DNA of 64,000 nucleotides, taken from positions 882,383 to 946,382 of the forward strand of contig CAWFEX010000006.1 in the NCBI GenBank assembly GCA_963814955.1. The letters are read 5' to 3'. Source of the stretch: DATCJA01 sp963814955 (GTDB taxonomy: Bacteria; Acidobacteriota; Vicinamibacteria; Vicinamibacterales; UBA2999). Below, piece after piece: positions 19,207 through 28,272 of the stretch (its first letter is position 1; every line of letters starts with the position of its first letter). The notes under the pieces are model-generated. The model searched no databases, was not told where the DNA came from, and saw nothing but the letters and a program-made list of their open reading frames with translations. The translations under genes were made by a program, and so were the position numbers.

Positions 19207-20319
19207 ATGAGGGGACGTGTGGCAGCCGCGTGCGGCGCGGCACTGCTGTCAGGCTCGTTGGTCTGCCATCTTCATGCGCAGGCCGCCACAGCCAGGGCTC
19301 ACCTGGACGCCGCGCGGGCCGCTATCGCGCCGAAAGTGGCGAATCCCAAGGCACCGACACCTCCGTTCCATGTTTTTCAGGCGCTCTTCGATCAGGCGTG
19401 CGCCGAGCCGAAGCTGCCGGATGTCATGCGCGTGCAGGATCGTTCGGCCGTCGTGCCCCGCAAGGACTGGTTTACGTGGCCGGCGAACATCTTCGACAAC
19501 CTCTACTTCATCGGCACCAAGACGGCGGGAGTGTGGGCGATCAATACGCCGGAAGGCATCATCGTCGTTGATGCCAGTTTCCACTACTCGAGCAAGGAGC
19601 TGATGCTCGGTCTGCTCAATTTCGGGCTCAGTCCGAACAACATCAAGTACATCATCGTCACGCACGCTCATGACGATCGGTACTGGGGGGCAAAGGCGCT
19701 TCAGGACACGTATCCGAGTGCGCGTGTCGCCATGTCGGCTGCCGACTGGGACATCGTGGCGAAGGACAACTCACCGGCCGAATTCAAGCCGCGGCGGGAC
19801 ATGGTCGTCACCGATGGTCAGAGAATCACGCTCGGTGGGGTGACCGTCACTGCTTACATCACGCCTGGCCACACGCCCGGGACACTGTCACTAATCATCG
19901 GGCCGCTCACGAACAGGAAGAGTGTGGCGTCGGACGAGGCGGCGCATGTCGCCAGCATCTGGGGCGGGACGGATCCCAGCATCGGGCGGCAGGGCGTGCA
20001 GTACTACCCGGATGGCCAGACGATGATGAAGACCCACGTTGCTTCGTTGAGGCGCTTCATCGACCTCGGGACGAAGGCCGGCGTCGACGTGGTTCTCTCA
20101 CCGACGCTGAGCCACGCCAATTTCTTCCAGAAGCTTCGCGGCTGGAGATACATGAATCCCGATGAATCCGGAGGAGGAAACCCGGACGGTCCGCTCGGCG
20201 AAACGCTGAAGCTCGAGGGGGCGCCGCATCCGTTCGTCAGCAAGGAGGCGGTTGAGCGGTACCACCGCGTGCTTCTGGAATGCTACGAGGCCCAGCTCGC
20301 GTGGAGGTCAGGGACGTAG
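19207..20319 (+). CDS. Metallo-beta-lactamase-fold exported hydrolase with an altered zinc motif
   Basis: The protein has 370 residues with a signal peptide (cleavage near HAQAA). The fold is clear from IINTPEGIIVVDASF-like and YIIVTHAHDDRYWGA segments and ITPGHTPGTLSLI near residue 218. It resembles subclass B3-type MBL proteins of acidobacteria. The usual HxHxDH zinc motif reads H153-A-H155-D-D157-R158, so the His that ligates the second zinc is Arg (CGG at 19678-19680). H222 and a late His (LSPTLSHANFF, H303) are present. It could be a mono-zinc enzyme. The substrate is unknown; a lactamase role is not shown. The start has GGAGG upstream. Confidence 0.85.
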   Translation: MRGRVAAACGAALLSGSLVCHLHAQAATARAHLDAARAAIAPKVANPKAPTPPFHVFQALFDQACAEPKLPDVMRVQDRSAVVPRKDWFTWPANIFDNLYFIGTKTAGVWAINTPEGIIVVDASFHYSSKELMLGLLNFGLSPNNIKYIIVTHAHDDRYWGAKALQDTYPSARVAMSAADWDIVAKDNSPAEFKPRRDMVVTDGQRITLGGVTVTAYITPGHTPGTLSLIIGPLTNRKSVASDEAAHVASIWGGTDPSIGRQGVQYYPDGQTMMKTHVASLRRFIDLGTKAGVDVVLSPTLSHANFFQKLRGWRYMNPDESGGGNPDGPLGETLKLEGAPHPFVSKEAVERYHRVLLECYEAQLAWRSGT

Positions 20320-20796
20320 CTATATAGGCTTGGCCTTCAAGACACCGATCTGCATCAACATGCCGGTGAAGTCGTAGATACGCCGCTCCCGGACAATCTT
20401 TCCGTTCCTGAGCTCGTACAGGAACACAGCGCGCAGGCGAAACCGCTTGCCGGTCGGCGCCAGGCCAAGGAATTCGCCTACGTGCGTCCCGGTCACGGTC
20501 ATGGCCTGAGCCACACGATCGCCATCGATAATCAGGTCGTCGCTGGTGACCGCCATGTCGAGAAATGCGTTGAACACGGCGCGAAAGGTGGCTTCAACAG
20601 CCGAGCGGCCGGTATGGGCGCCGGCGGTCGGACTCTCGACGACGGCATCCTCGGCATAGTCGGCCGCGAGTGCGGTGGCATCCAGATCGTCGTATGCCTC
20701 CTGCCGTCGCACAAAAAGTGCGGCGACCTCATCGCGCGTCGTCGTTGCAGGCGTTTCGGACGTTTTGCTGACCAAGCCGGTATCGTCGCTGTTCAT
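20320..20796 (-). CDS. NTF2-like/SnoaL-type protein
   Basis: The ATG at 20796 with GAGG six bases upstream is preferred over the GTG at 20808, giving 158 residues. The pattern ALFVRRQEAYDDLDATALAADYAED, then GRSAVEATFRAVFNAF, DRVAQAMTVTGTHVGEFLGL and a late RIYDFTGMLMQIGVL is typical of SnoaL-like ester-cyclase/NTF2 folds: a cone-shaped small-molecule pocket. Reaction and substrate are unknown, and there is no signal peptide. It is convergent with the MBL gene, the two stop codons being adjacent. Confidence 0.8.
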   Translation of the reverse strand: MNSDDTGLVSKTSETPATTTRDEVAALFVRRQEAYDDLDATALAADYAEDAVVESPTAGAHTGRSAVEATFRAVFNAFLDMAVTSDDLIIDGDRVAQAMTVTGTHVGEFLGLAPTGKRFRLRAVFLYELRNGKIVRERRIYDFTGMLMQIGVLKAKPI

Positions 20797-20836
20797 GCGC
20801 GACCTCACACTTGAAGAGCTCGATGCTGCGTCGATG

Positions 20837-21541
20837 TTACGGGTTGCCGGGGTTTTCCTGGTTCGGCGGCGCTCCTCGCGGCGGCGCCGGGAACGCGTGG
20901 TGATACAGCGACTGGTAGCGCAGCTCGTTGCCCTTCTCGTCGAGCCACCCGAATGACTGCTGGAAGAGCGCCGGCTCCGGATACCCTGCGGGCACGGTCC
21001 CCTCGATGATGTACAGCCTCTGATTGACCATGTAGATCGCGGCCATCGTGCGCGATCCGTCGCGGTTCGTCAGATGCATCTGATGGCCGCCGACGCCGTA
21101 CGTGGTATTCCACGTCAACTGCGTCACCTTCGCATCGCGCTCCATGAACTTCCACGTCGCATGAAGGAGCGCGCCGTGATAGTCGAGGCGCCAGTGTCCA
21201 ACACCTGAAAACCCGGTGCCTCCATAGCACCCTTCGGTGTGCGCCGCGCACGACTGCGCCTTCTTCGTAAGGATCTTCTCAATCTGGCTGTAATCGACGA
21301 CGGTCATCGAGTACCGGCTTGATCCCTGCTCAGCGCTGTAGACGCGCGCCGGCAGGTCGGCGCCATACTGCGACTGATAGGTGGTCTGCGTGACCTTGGG
21401 CTGGCTCGGGAAATTGCCGGTGAACTGATCCTGCCGGCTGGTGAATTCGATCCACTCCCCTCCTCCGCTTTGCGCTACGGCGAGCGTAGAACCGGAAAGG
21501 GTCAGGGTGAGTGTCGCGACGACGAGTGGAGTGAAACGCAT
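20837..21541 (-). CDS. Exported protein of unknown function
   Basis: The protein has 234 residues with a signal peptide (MRFTPLVVATLTLTLSGS, cleavage near AVAQS). Mature sequence starts EWIEFTSRQDQFTGNFPSQP, a pattern shared by a family of exported bacterial proteins of unknown role. There are several Cys (SCAAHTEGCYGG) that may form a disulfide in the periplasm. The C-terminus is Pro- and Gly-rich (PAPPRGAPPNQENPGNP). It is 40 bases upstream of the NTF2-like gene on the same strand and could be cotranscribed. Confidence 0.72.
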   Translation of the reverse strand: MRFTPLVVATLTLTLSGSTLAVAQSGGGEWIEFTSRQDQFTGNFPSQPKVTQTTYQSQYGADLPARVYSAEQGSSRYSMTVVDYSQIEKILTKKAQSCAAHTEGCYGGTGFSGVGHWRLDYHGALLHATWKFMERDAKVTQLTWNTTYGVGGHQMHLTNRDGSRTMAAIYMVNQRLYIIEGTVPAGYPEPALFQQSFGWLDEKGNELRYQSLYHHAFPAPPRGAPPNQENPGNP

Positions 21542-21558
21542 GGCACTTCCTCACTCTC

Positions 21559-21587
21559 AGGTCCGACCTGAGCCGACCACTACGTAC
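21559..21587. repeat. Degenerate family A repeat
   Basis: AGGTCCGACCTGAGCCGACC followed by ACTACGTAC keeps the TACGT end and most of the stem of family A, with several mismatches. It lies just upstream of the exported protein gene. Confidence 0.45.
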
Positions 21588-21667
21588 ACGACGGCGTCCG
21601 TGAATGCGTGATGATACACCTCCGGCTGTAATTCCGCCGGTCTTCCGGAGATAACGCCGTTGGACAA

Positions 21668-22736
21668 TTAGAAGCTACCGAGAAGCTGCCATTGCTCGAC
21701 CTGGGTCGGTCCGGTTGGTCGATGGAGCGAGAGCACACGAACCTTTAGATATGTCGCACGTTTCGGCGGGAACTTGAACTCCTGCCACGGCGATGGAAAT
21801 AAACGTACAGTTCTCGGTTTCGAACTTCCCAAGCGATTCGAAATAGCCATCGGGGGCATCGCCTCCAGCCAGGAGTTCGAACCCTTTGATGTTCCAGTTG
21901 CGGGTCTCGGTAATGAGCATCCGGAACGTATCGAAGGTGGCAGGCCGGTTGTCTTTGAACCCGTATACGGCCTCGTCGCCAGTGATATAGCCCCAGTTCT
22001 CGGAGCCGTCGATCGGCTCGTTCCAATTTTCATGCGGCGCCCGAACCAGGTGGCCGCCGTTCTTCGCGGAAAGCAAATCGACCCGGCCGGTTGTGGCAAC
22101 GTCACTCGCGCCTGGCGTTGGCACCGGTGCAATCTCGGCCGATCCCGGCTGTCGCGGCTCGCCGCCTGGATCGGCGACAGGTGAGGCTGGAACATCATCG
22201 GTCGCAGCTGGCCTCAGGCTGTAGACGAGTACGGCACCTGCAAGCACGCCGGCAATCGCAACCGCTGCGAATCGCAGCGCGAGCGACTTCTCTGCCACTC
22301 GTGTTCGTCGCGTTGGAGCGGAATGCGAAGGACGTTCGGTAGCATTTCTGCTGACCAATGTCCCGACAGTAGTGAGGAGGTGCTGCAGTTCCTGGTCGTC
22401 GCGGTCGCCCCGCCAGTTCATGAGGTCGGCCGCCTGGATTCTGCGGAACTCCAGCGGCGGCGAGATGGGCTCGATTAACGCGGGGACGAGGATTCCTCTT
22501 TCGTCGGCTGTGGACGCTTCGGCGCGCACCCAACGCGACGCAACGGACGACCCCGACCAGAGCACGATCACACACCGTGCTGACGTGAGAGCTTCCTCGA
22601 TGACCTCGTCGAACGTGCGGCCCGGCGGGATCTGCCGGTCCCACCATACCGTCCAACCTTTCGACTCAAGAACTGCAGCAAGGTCGGCAGCTCTAGCCCG
22701 ATCTTCTTTCGCATAACTGATGAAGACATCGCTCAT
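21668..22736 (-). pseudogene. TIR domain-transmembrane-discoidin-like protein, one frameshift
   Basis: The start is the ATG at 22736 (MSDVFISYAKEDRARAADLA). Residues 1-130 are a TIR domain: FISYAKED at the start, WWDRQIPPGRTFDEVI near 31-46 and SSVASRWVRAE with the WxxxE pair W69-E73. E73 is the catalytic Glu in TIR NAD+ hydrolases. A transmembrane helix lies at about 152-174, followed by a Pro-rich linker and a C-terminal F5/8 type C-like domain. The first frame ends at 21675 with an odd tail. The +1 frame from about 21795 gives PWQEFKFPPKRATYLKVRVL and ends EQWQLLGSF at 21668. Neighbours are unrelated. Confidence 0.75.
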
Positions 22737-22806
22737 GTGACCGCCGGAATCATACAAAAGGGTTCAGAAACCAGGAAACTCGTGGAACTCTACCGTTGTC
22801 GTGACC

Positions 22807-23628
22807 TCAGTGCTGACAGCTCGGACAGTAAAACGTTGAGCGACCGGCCTGTGTAATGCGGCGGATCGTGCCGCGACAGCCAGGCCGTGGACACGGTTCA
22901 CCCTCGCGCTCGTAAACCCGAAAGCGGCCCGAGTCGTCGTCGCGTTTCCTCGCCACGGCGTTGCGCAGGACGGCCCTGATTCCCGCCGCCAGCCGGACTG
23001 CCGACTCGCGCGGCGCACCGGTCGCCGTGGCAATCGTCGAGGCGCGCCGCCGCGGTGACAGCGCCGCATGGTGCATCGCTTCACTGGCGTAGATGTTGCC
23101 CAGACCGGCGACTAGCCGTTGATCGAGAAGTGCGACCTTGAGTGGCACCCGCCTTCCCCGGCACGCGCGCGCGAGAACGGCAGCGTCGAATTCGACATCG
23201 AGCGGCTCCGGTCCAATGGCCGCGAGCGCTGGATGCATATCAACCTGATCGGCGCGGACGAGGTCCATCAATCCGAATCGTCGCGGATCGTTGAAAGTGA
23301 CCACCGTCCCGGATGCCAATTCGAAGACGACGTGATCGTGTGGATCGGCGACGGATGAAGCCCGACTGGTGCGCCGTTTCGTGATCGCGAACGAACCCGA
23401 CATGCCGAGATGGACGAGGAGCGCCTCACCCGACGTGAGGCCGGCGATGATGTACTTTCCCCGTCTCGACACTGACGTGACTGTCTGACCGATCAGGCGC
23501 CGCGTGAAGCGCGGCGGAAACGGACGGCGCAGATCCGGCCGCCGGACATCCACGCGGACAATGCGCTGACCTCGCATCGATCGGTCGAGCGTGCGGCGCA
23601 CGGCTTCGACTTCGGGCAGTTCGGGCAC
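22807..23628 (-). CDS. mutM: Formamidopyrimidine-DNA glycosylase
   Basis: The protein has 273 residues. It begins at the GTG at 23628 so that the conserved PELPEVEAVRR follows the initiator; Pro2 is the Schiff-base nucleophile and Glu3 the catalytic acid. Lys in RRGKYI is the beta-hairpin Lys. The H2TH region contains LVAGLGNIYASEA, and the C-terminal zinc finger has CPRPGC and CPSC. It removes oxidised purines such as 8-oxoguanine and cleaves the strand. A long artificial N-terminal extension to 24060 is the antisense of psuG and is excluded. The frame is intact. Confidence 0.95.
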   Translation of the reverse strand: MPELPEVEAVRRTLDRSMRGQRIVRVDVRRPDLRRPFPPRFTRRLIGQTVTSVSRRGKYIIAGLTSGEALLVHLGMSGSFAITKRRTSRASSVADPHDHVVFELASGTVVTFNDPRRFGLMDLVRADQVDMHPALAAIGPEPLDVEFDAAVLARACRGRRVPLKVALLDQRLVAGLGNIYASEAMHHAALSPRRRASTIATATGAPRESAVRLAAGIRAVLRNAVARKRDDDSGRFRVYEREGEPCPRPGCRGTIRRITQAGRSTFYCPSCQH

Positions 23629-23686
23629 ATCACATGATCTCATTCGCGTTCGCGCCCGCATCGTAAGTAGGATTGCTGAGTCGCAC

Positions 23687-24604
23687 ATGAGGGATTCCAC
23701 CGACGTCATGGTCGCGCCCGCCGTCGCGGAAGCACTCGAGGCACGGCGGCCCGTCGTGGCGCTCGAAACCACGCTGGTGACGCATGGCTTCCCGCATCCG
23801 GAAGGTCTCGAGATTGCGGCGGAGCTCGAAGCTGCAGTTGCGGACGAAGGTGCACAGCCCGCGACCATCGGCATTGTCGACGGACGGATCCGCGTAGGCC
23901 TCGACCGGTCGGAGCTCGAGCGGCTGGCCACCTGCCGCTCCGTGGCCAAGCTGAATTTGAGTAATTTGGTTGCGCACCTTGTACCTGGATCGTTCGGATC
24001 GACGACGGTGGCCGCAACCGTGTTCGTCGCACAGCGCGCTGGCATTCGAGTGTTCGCCACCGGCGGAATTGGCGGTGTTCATCGCAACGCGACTGAAACT
24101 GGCGACATATCGGCCGACCTGAACGCCCTCGCGCGGTTTCCGGTCGCCGTCGTGTGTGCCGGCGCCAAGGCGGTGCTGGACCTGCCGCGCACGGTCGAAC
24201 TGCTCGAGACGCTCGGCGTTCCAGTGTTCGGCTTCGGTACGGACGAATTTCCCGCTTTTTATTCCAGGGACAGTGGATTGCCGGTCGATCGGCGCTTCGA
24301 CGAAATCGCGTTGATCGCCGAGGCGGTGCGTGCGCACTTGGCGTTGGACATGGGGACGGGTCTCATCGTCGCAAATCCGGTTGCCCGGGAGCACGAGCTG
24401 CCCCGGGCCATCTGGGAGCCGGCAATTGAGCGCGCGCTCGAAGATGCCACGCGACAGCGCGTCCGTGGCCGAGACGTGACGCCGTTCCTGCTCGAACGAC
24501 TCCGCACGTTGACCGATGGCGCGAGCGTCTTTTCAAACCGGGCCCTGCTGCTCAGCAATGCCAGGCTCGCGGGGCGGCTCGCGGCCGCGTTGCATCGTGA
24601 CTAG
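23687..24604 (+). CDS. psuG: Pseudouridine-5'-phosphate glycosidase
   Basis: The protein has 305 residues from the ATG at 23687, 58 bases from the divergent mutM start. Family segments are all present: PVVALETTLVTHGFPHPEGL, then TIGIVDGRIRVGL, LSNLVAHLVPGSFGSTTVAAT, FATGGIGGVHRNATETGDIS and GFGTDEFPAFYSRDSG. The enzyme splits pseudouridine 5'-phosphate into uracil and ribose 5-phosphate in RNA-nucleoside salvage. The partner kinase PsuK is not next to it. Length is normal. Confidence 0.95.
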   Translation: MRDSTDVMVAPAVAEALEARRPVVALETTLVTHGFPHPEGLEIAAELEAAVADEGAQPATIGIVDGRIRVGLDRSELERLATCRSVAKLNLSNLVAHLVPGSFGSTTVAATVFVAQRAGIRVFATGGIGGVHRNATETGDISADLNALARFPVAVVCAGAKAVLDLPRTVELLETLGVPVFGFGTDEFPAFYSRDSGLPVDRRFDEIALIAEAVRAHLALDMGTGLIVANPVAREHELPRAIWEPAIERALEDATRQRVRGRDVTPFLLERLRTLTDGASVFSNRALLLSNARLAGRLAAALHRD

Positions 24605-24619
24605 AACACTTTTCATACT

Positions 24620-24722
24620 GACGTGGTGTCCGGTTTCACACTGACGTAGTGTCCGGCTTTAGCCGGACCAAGAACCTTCCCGGCGCTATCGCCCTGGTCC
24701 GGCTAAAGCCGGACACTACGTA
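24620..24722. repeat. Family A repeat doublet with partial third copy
   Basis: A partial copy (24620-24640) is followed by a full copy at 24643-24669 (ACGTAGTGTCCGGCTTTAGC then CGGACC) and an inverted full copy at 24695-24722. The inverted pair forms a long stem-loop between the convergent psuG and monooxygenase genes, a typical place for a bidirectional terminator. Confidence 0.78.
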
Positions 24723-24753
24723 CCACGTCGAGCGGCCTTAATCACCAGCAGGC

Positions 24754-25894
24754 TCACACAGCTGTTCGCTCCTGTACTCGCAGCCCGGCGGCGCTCGTCG
24801 ACGCGCGCATTCGCGCCTGAATCGTCGCCGCAATACGCTCGGCATCCCGCGCGATGCCATGGATCATCGTCGAAGAGGCCGAGTACAGGAAGTGGAGGCC
24901 GACGAAATAAAAGCCCGGTTCGCCAGGCACAATTCCGCCGTCGTGGATGGGTTCACCGTCCGCGCCATGCAGCGGCCTCGGGAGATCGACCCACGACAAA
25001 CCCGGGTGGAATCCCGTGGACCAGATCACGTTCGCGACGTCGAGGACGCGGCCATCGGCGAGAAGCGGCTTGCCGTCGCGGACGCCCGTCACGCGCGGTA
25101 TGCGCAGCACGCCGGCTGCGTCGAGGTCCTGCGGCTTCACGCGAATCAAAGGGAGGCCTTTGGAAATCATGTTCGCGCGCACGCGGCGTCCCATCGGCGT
25201 CTTTACCGTCAGGATTCGATGAAAGACGATGCGAAAGATAACGGGGAGGAGCACGCGGGCGAGCCGGCTCTCGATGCGGAACGGTATGTGGCCCGGATGC
25301 CGGCCGGACAGCCACGTGCGGTGCGAGCTGGCGACATCGATCGCGATATCAGCGCCGGAATTCGCGGCCCCGACGATGAGCACGTCGCCTGGCTGGAGCT
25401 GTCCGGGATTCCGATACTCGCGGGAATGCAGCTGCCGGATCGAGGGTGCGAGTGTGCGCGCAAACTCTGGCACGCGCGGAGCCTGGTACGTCGCCATCGC
25501 GACGACAACGTGGTCCGCCTCCCAGCGACGGTCGCCGGCCTCCACGACATAGCGTGTTCCATCGCGCGAAACGCGATTCACTCTCATGCCCGTGTGCACT
25601 GGTAACTGAAACGTCCGGGCATAGGTCTCGAGGTAGTCGGCCATCTGGTTCTTGGTCGGAAAGCTGAATGCGGGCGCGGGGAACGGCAATCCGATCAGTC
25701 CGTCGTATTTCGCGGGCGTGAACAGCCGCAATGAATCCCATCGCGTGCGCCATGCGTCGCCGATCCGGGGATGAGCGTCGAATACGGACGAACGACAAGT
25801 TGTACCTCGCAAGGCAGTGCCCCACTGAAAGGCCCGCCTGTCCGCCGCCAATGACCACGACATCGACACGTTCTGCCGAATTGCTGCTGTTCAT
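24754..25894 (-). pseudogene. Flavin-dependent monooxygenase-like NAD(P)/FAD oxidoreductase, one frameshift
   Basis: The ATG at 25894 opens MNSSNSAERVDVVVIGGGQA, with a GGGQAG FAD-binding loop. The frame is lost near 25783-25790. The next frame continues VFDAHPRIGDAWRTRWDSLR and runs intact to 24754. A second nucleotide loop, VLIVGAANSGADIA, is the NADPH site, and NVIWSTGFHPGL is the late family motif. Total length is about 380 residues. It resembles CzcO-type/class B flavoprotein monooxygenases; the substrate is unknown. One missing base explains the split. Confidence 0.82.
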
Positions 25895-26042
25895 AACGCC
25901 ACCTCACCGGATGCCAGGAAGCGCAGTGCTCACAGATCATCCTACCGACACCGGGCGCGCCGCCGCATCGGACGAACTGCGCAGGCCACCAGCCGAGGCC
26001 GCATGGGTATTTCTATGTAGCGGCCTATGGCGCCAGCTCGTG

Positions 26043-26201
26043 CTAGTAAGCCTCTGGCCTGAGCCAGGTGAAGTCTTCCTTCGTGTAGTCGATCACGTTC
26101 TGGGCGCCAAGCGGTTCATCTTCCTTCGGGGTAGGTTTTTCTACTTCCTTGAGTTCAAGCAGATCGGCGGGTCCGTATCGTGTATGCAAGACAACTTTCA
26201 C
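26043..26201 (-). pseudogene. Zinc-type alcohol dehydrogenase/quinone oxidoreductase remnant, internally deleted
   Basis: A 52-residue frame starts at GTG 26201. Residues 1-29 (VVLHTRYGPADLLELKEVEK...) are the exact N-terminal pattern of medium-chain dehydrogenases. Residues 31-44 (LGAQNVIDYTKEDF) match the Rossmann-domain segment normally about 190 residues into these proteins. The two are joined in frame and everything between (catalytic and cofactor core) is missing. A seven-residue tail then leads to TAG. It cannot be an active enzyme. Confidence 0.6.
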
Positions 26202-26304
26202 CCGCCCACTTTACCGCGCTCGCCTCGTCGACATTGGCAGGTTGAACGTCGCCGACTGATCGGGGAAGCTAGACGCGACACTTCCGTCAGCCGGAGGCGC
26301 CTCT

Positions 26305-28144
26305 TGATTCCTTCACTCATCAGCCGTCGCGAAGCCCTCGCGGCGTTCGCCTCGACAGCCGCGCTTGCCGCTCACGTCGGGGTGCAGGAGCGACCCTGTG
26401 GCGACGAGCCATCGACATCGAGACGATGCGCGCGCATTGCTCGACGAGCTTGCCGAAAACCTCCTCCGTCTGTTGCCGGAGACCGCGACGTCCCTGGGCA
26501 TCGACACCGGCGCAAGAGCGTCTCTTCGCGCCCAACTCATGGATCGGTCCGCGACGGGACAGCAGCGGATCGCGTCGCAGCTCAAGAGCGACCTCGAGCG
26601 GGCAAACGCGCTGGACACGTCCGGGCTCTCCCACGGCACGCGCACCAGCGTCGAGGTCGTTCGAAGCGCGTATGCGACGGCGCTTCAGGGATTCGCGCTT
26701 CCGTATGGCGATGTGGCCGTGGGAGGCTGGCGCAACACGCCCTATGTCGTCATCCAGAATGTCGGCGCCTATCTCGACGTGCCTCGTTTCCTCGATAGCG
26801 ACCATCGGATCGAGAACGCCGATGACGCCGAGGCGTACCTCGCACGCCTGCAGTCTTACGGGAAGCAGCTCGACGGCGAGCTTGGCCGGATGCGGGCGGC
26901 GCGCGAGGCAGGCCTGGTGCCGCCTGCCTTTCTCATCGACAAGGCGCTGGGGCAAATGAGCCTGTCGGCAAAAAGTGCCCGCGAAGGCGGGGCGCTCGTC
27001 GAGTCCATCGAACGGCGGACGAAGAATATTCCCGGGAACTGGGCAGCGCGCGCGCGGACGATCGCGGTGCAGGAGGTCGCGCCGGCGCTCGAGCGGCAGA
27101 TCGCCGAGTTACAGGCGCAGCGCGCGGCGGCCACCAACGATGCCGGGATGTGGGCGCGACCGCACGGCGAGGAGTATTACCGGTGGGCGCTCAAGGCCTC
27201 GACGACCACCGACATGACGCCGGACCAGGTCCACGAGATGGGCCGGCGCGAGCTGCAGCGCCTGCACGCGCAGATGGACGAAGATCCTGAAAGGGGTCGG
27301 CTACTCGCGAGGGTCGGTCGCCGAACGGATGAAGGCGCTGGCGAAGGACCCGAAATTCCAGTTTCCGGAAGGGGACAAGGGGCGCGCCGAGATCATGGCG
27401 TTCATTCAGAATCGCCTCGACTGGATCCGGTCGCAGATGCCGCGCGCGTTCAACACCGTCGTCACCCCGAACATGGAGGTCAGGCGTCTGCCGCCCGAAG
27501 AAGAGCCAGGCGCTCCAGGCGCGTACGGCGGCGCGGGGTCGATCGACGGCAAGATCCCCGGCCGCTTTTGGATCAATCTCAGGACAACGGACCTTCACAG
27601 CAAGTACAGCCTTGCCGATCTGACGTTTCACGAGTCGATTCCCGGCCACATCTGGCAGGGCGAATACACGCACGACATGCCGTTGATCAGACAGTTGCTC
27701 GCCTTCAATGCGTACTCGGAAGGGTGGGGACTATACGCCGAGCAGCTCGCCGACGAGCTCGGCGCATATGAAAGCGATCCCGTCGGGCGGCTCGGATATC
27801 TGCAGTCAATTGCCTTCCGCGCGTGCCGCCTGGTGGTCGACACCGGACTTCACGCCAAGCGCTGGACGCGCGAGCAGGGCGTGCAGTTCTTCGTCGACAT
27901 GAACGGATCGAATCCGCTGGAAGTCGAGAGCGAGGTGGACCGCTATTGCTCGTGGCCCGGGCAGGCGTGCGGCTACAAGGTGGGGCACAGCGAGATCAAC
28001 AGTCAGCGCGAACGGGCAAAGACGACGCTCGGCGCGAAGTTCGATCTCAAAGCGTTCAACGATACCGTCGTGCTTGGCGGCAACGTGCCGCTGGACGTGC
28101 TCGCCAAGAACGTGGACGAATACCTTCGTTCGACAGGCGAGTAA
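26305..28144 (+). pseudogene. DUF885 peptidase-like protein, two frameshifts
   Basis: A Tat-like leader (LIPSLISRREALAAFAST then AALAAHVG) starts at about 26305, possibly from TTG. The protein then moves to the frame of 26365 (ARALLDELAENLLRLLPETA) near 26400 and to the frame of 27329 near 27284, where GAAGATCCTGAAA carries an extra base (QMDE then ILKGVGYSRGS). The C-terminal half holds the zinc-like motif FHESIPGHIWQ and AYSEGWGLYAEQLADELG, hallmarks of DUF885 proteins. Joined length is about 610 residues, normal for the family. It is probably an exported zinc-dependent hydrolase. Confidence 0.8.
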
Positions 28145-28199
28145 GCGATGCGTGGCTGCGCAATTGCCGCCGAAAAGGATCCAGTCCAGATGAATGTAG

Positions 28200-28272
28200 G
28201 GGCCGACCTTCCGCCTTCGCGTAAAGCTTCGGCGGACCACCGTAGCCTTGGCGAAGGTGGTCAGGTCGGCCC
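28200..28272. repeat. Dispersed repeat, family B, with perfect 10-base ends
   Basis: GGGCCGACCT (28200-28209) and AGGTCGGCCC (28263-28272) are perfect inverted ends. Between them lie CGTAAAGCTTCGGCGG and CCGTAGCCTTGGCGAAGG, as in the copy at 11190. Its right end overlaps the stop codon of the MFS gene, so the last MFS residues are encoded by the repeat. Confidence 0.75.

Noticed and set aside
22807..24060. 417-residue MutM with a long N-terminal extension
   Set aside because: The extension is antisense to psuG; MutM must begin at PELPEVE.
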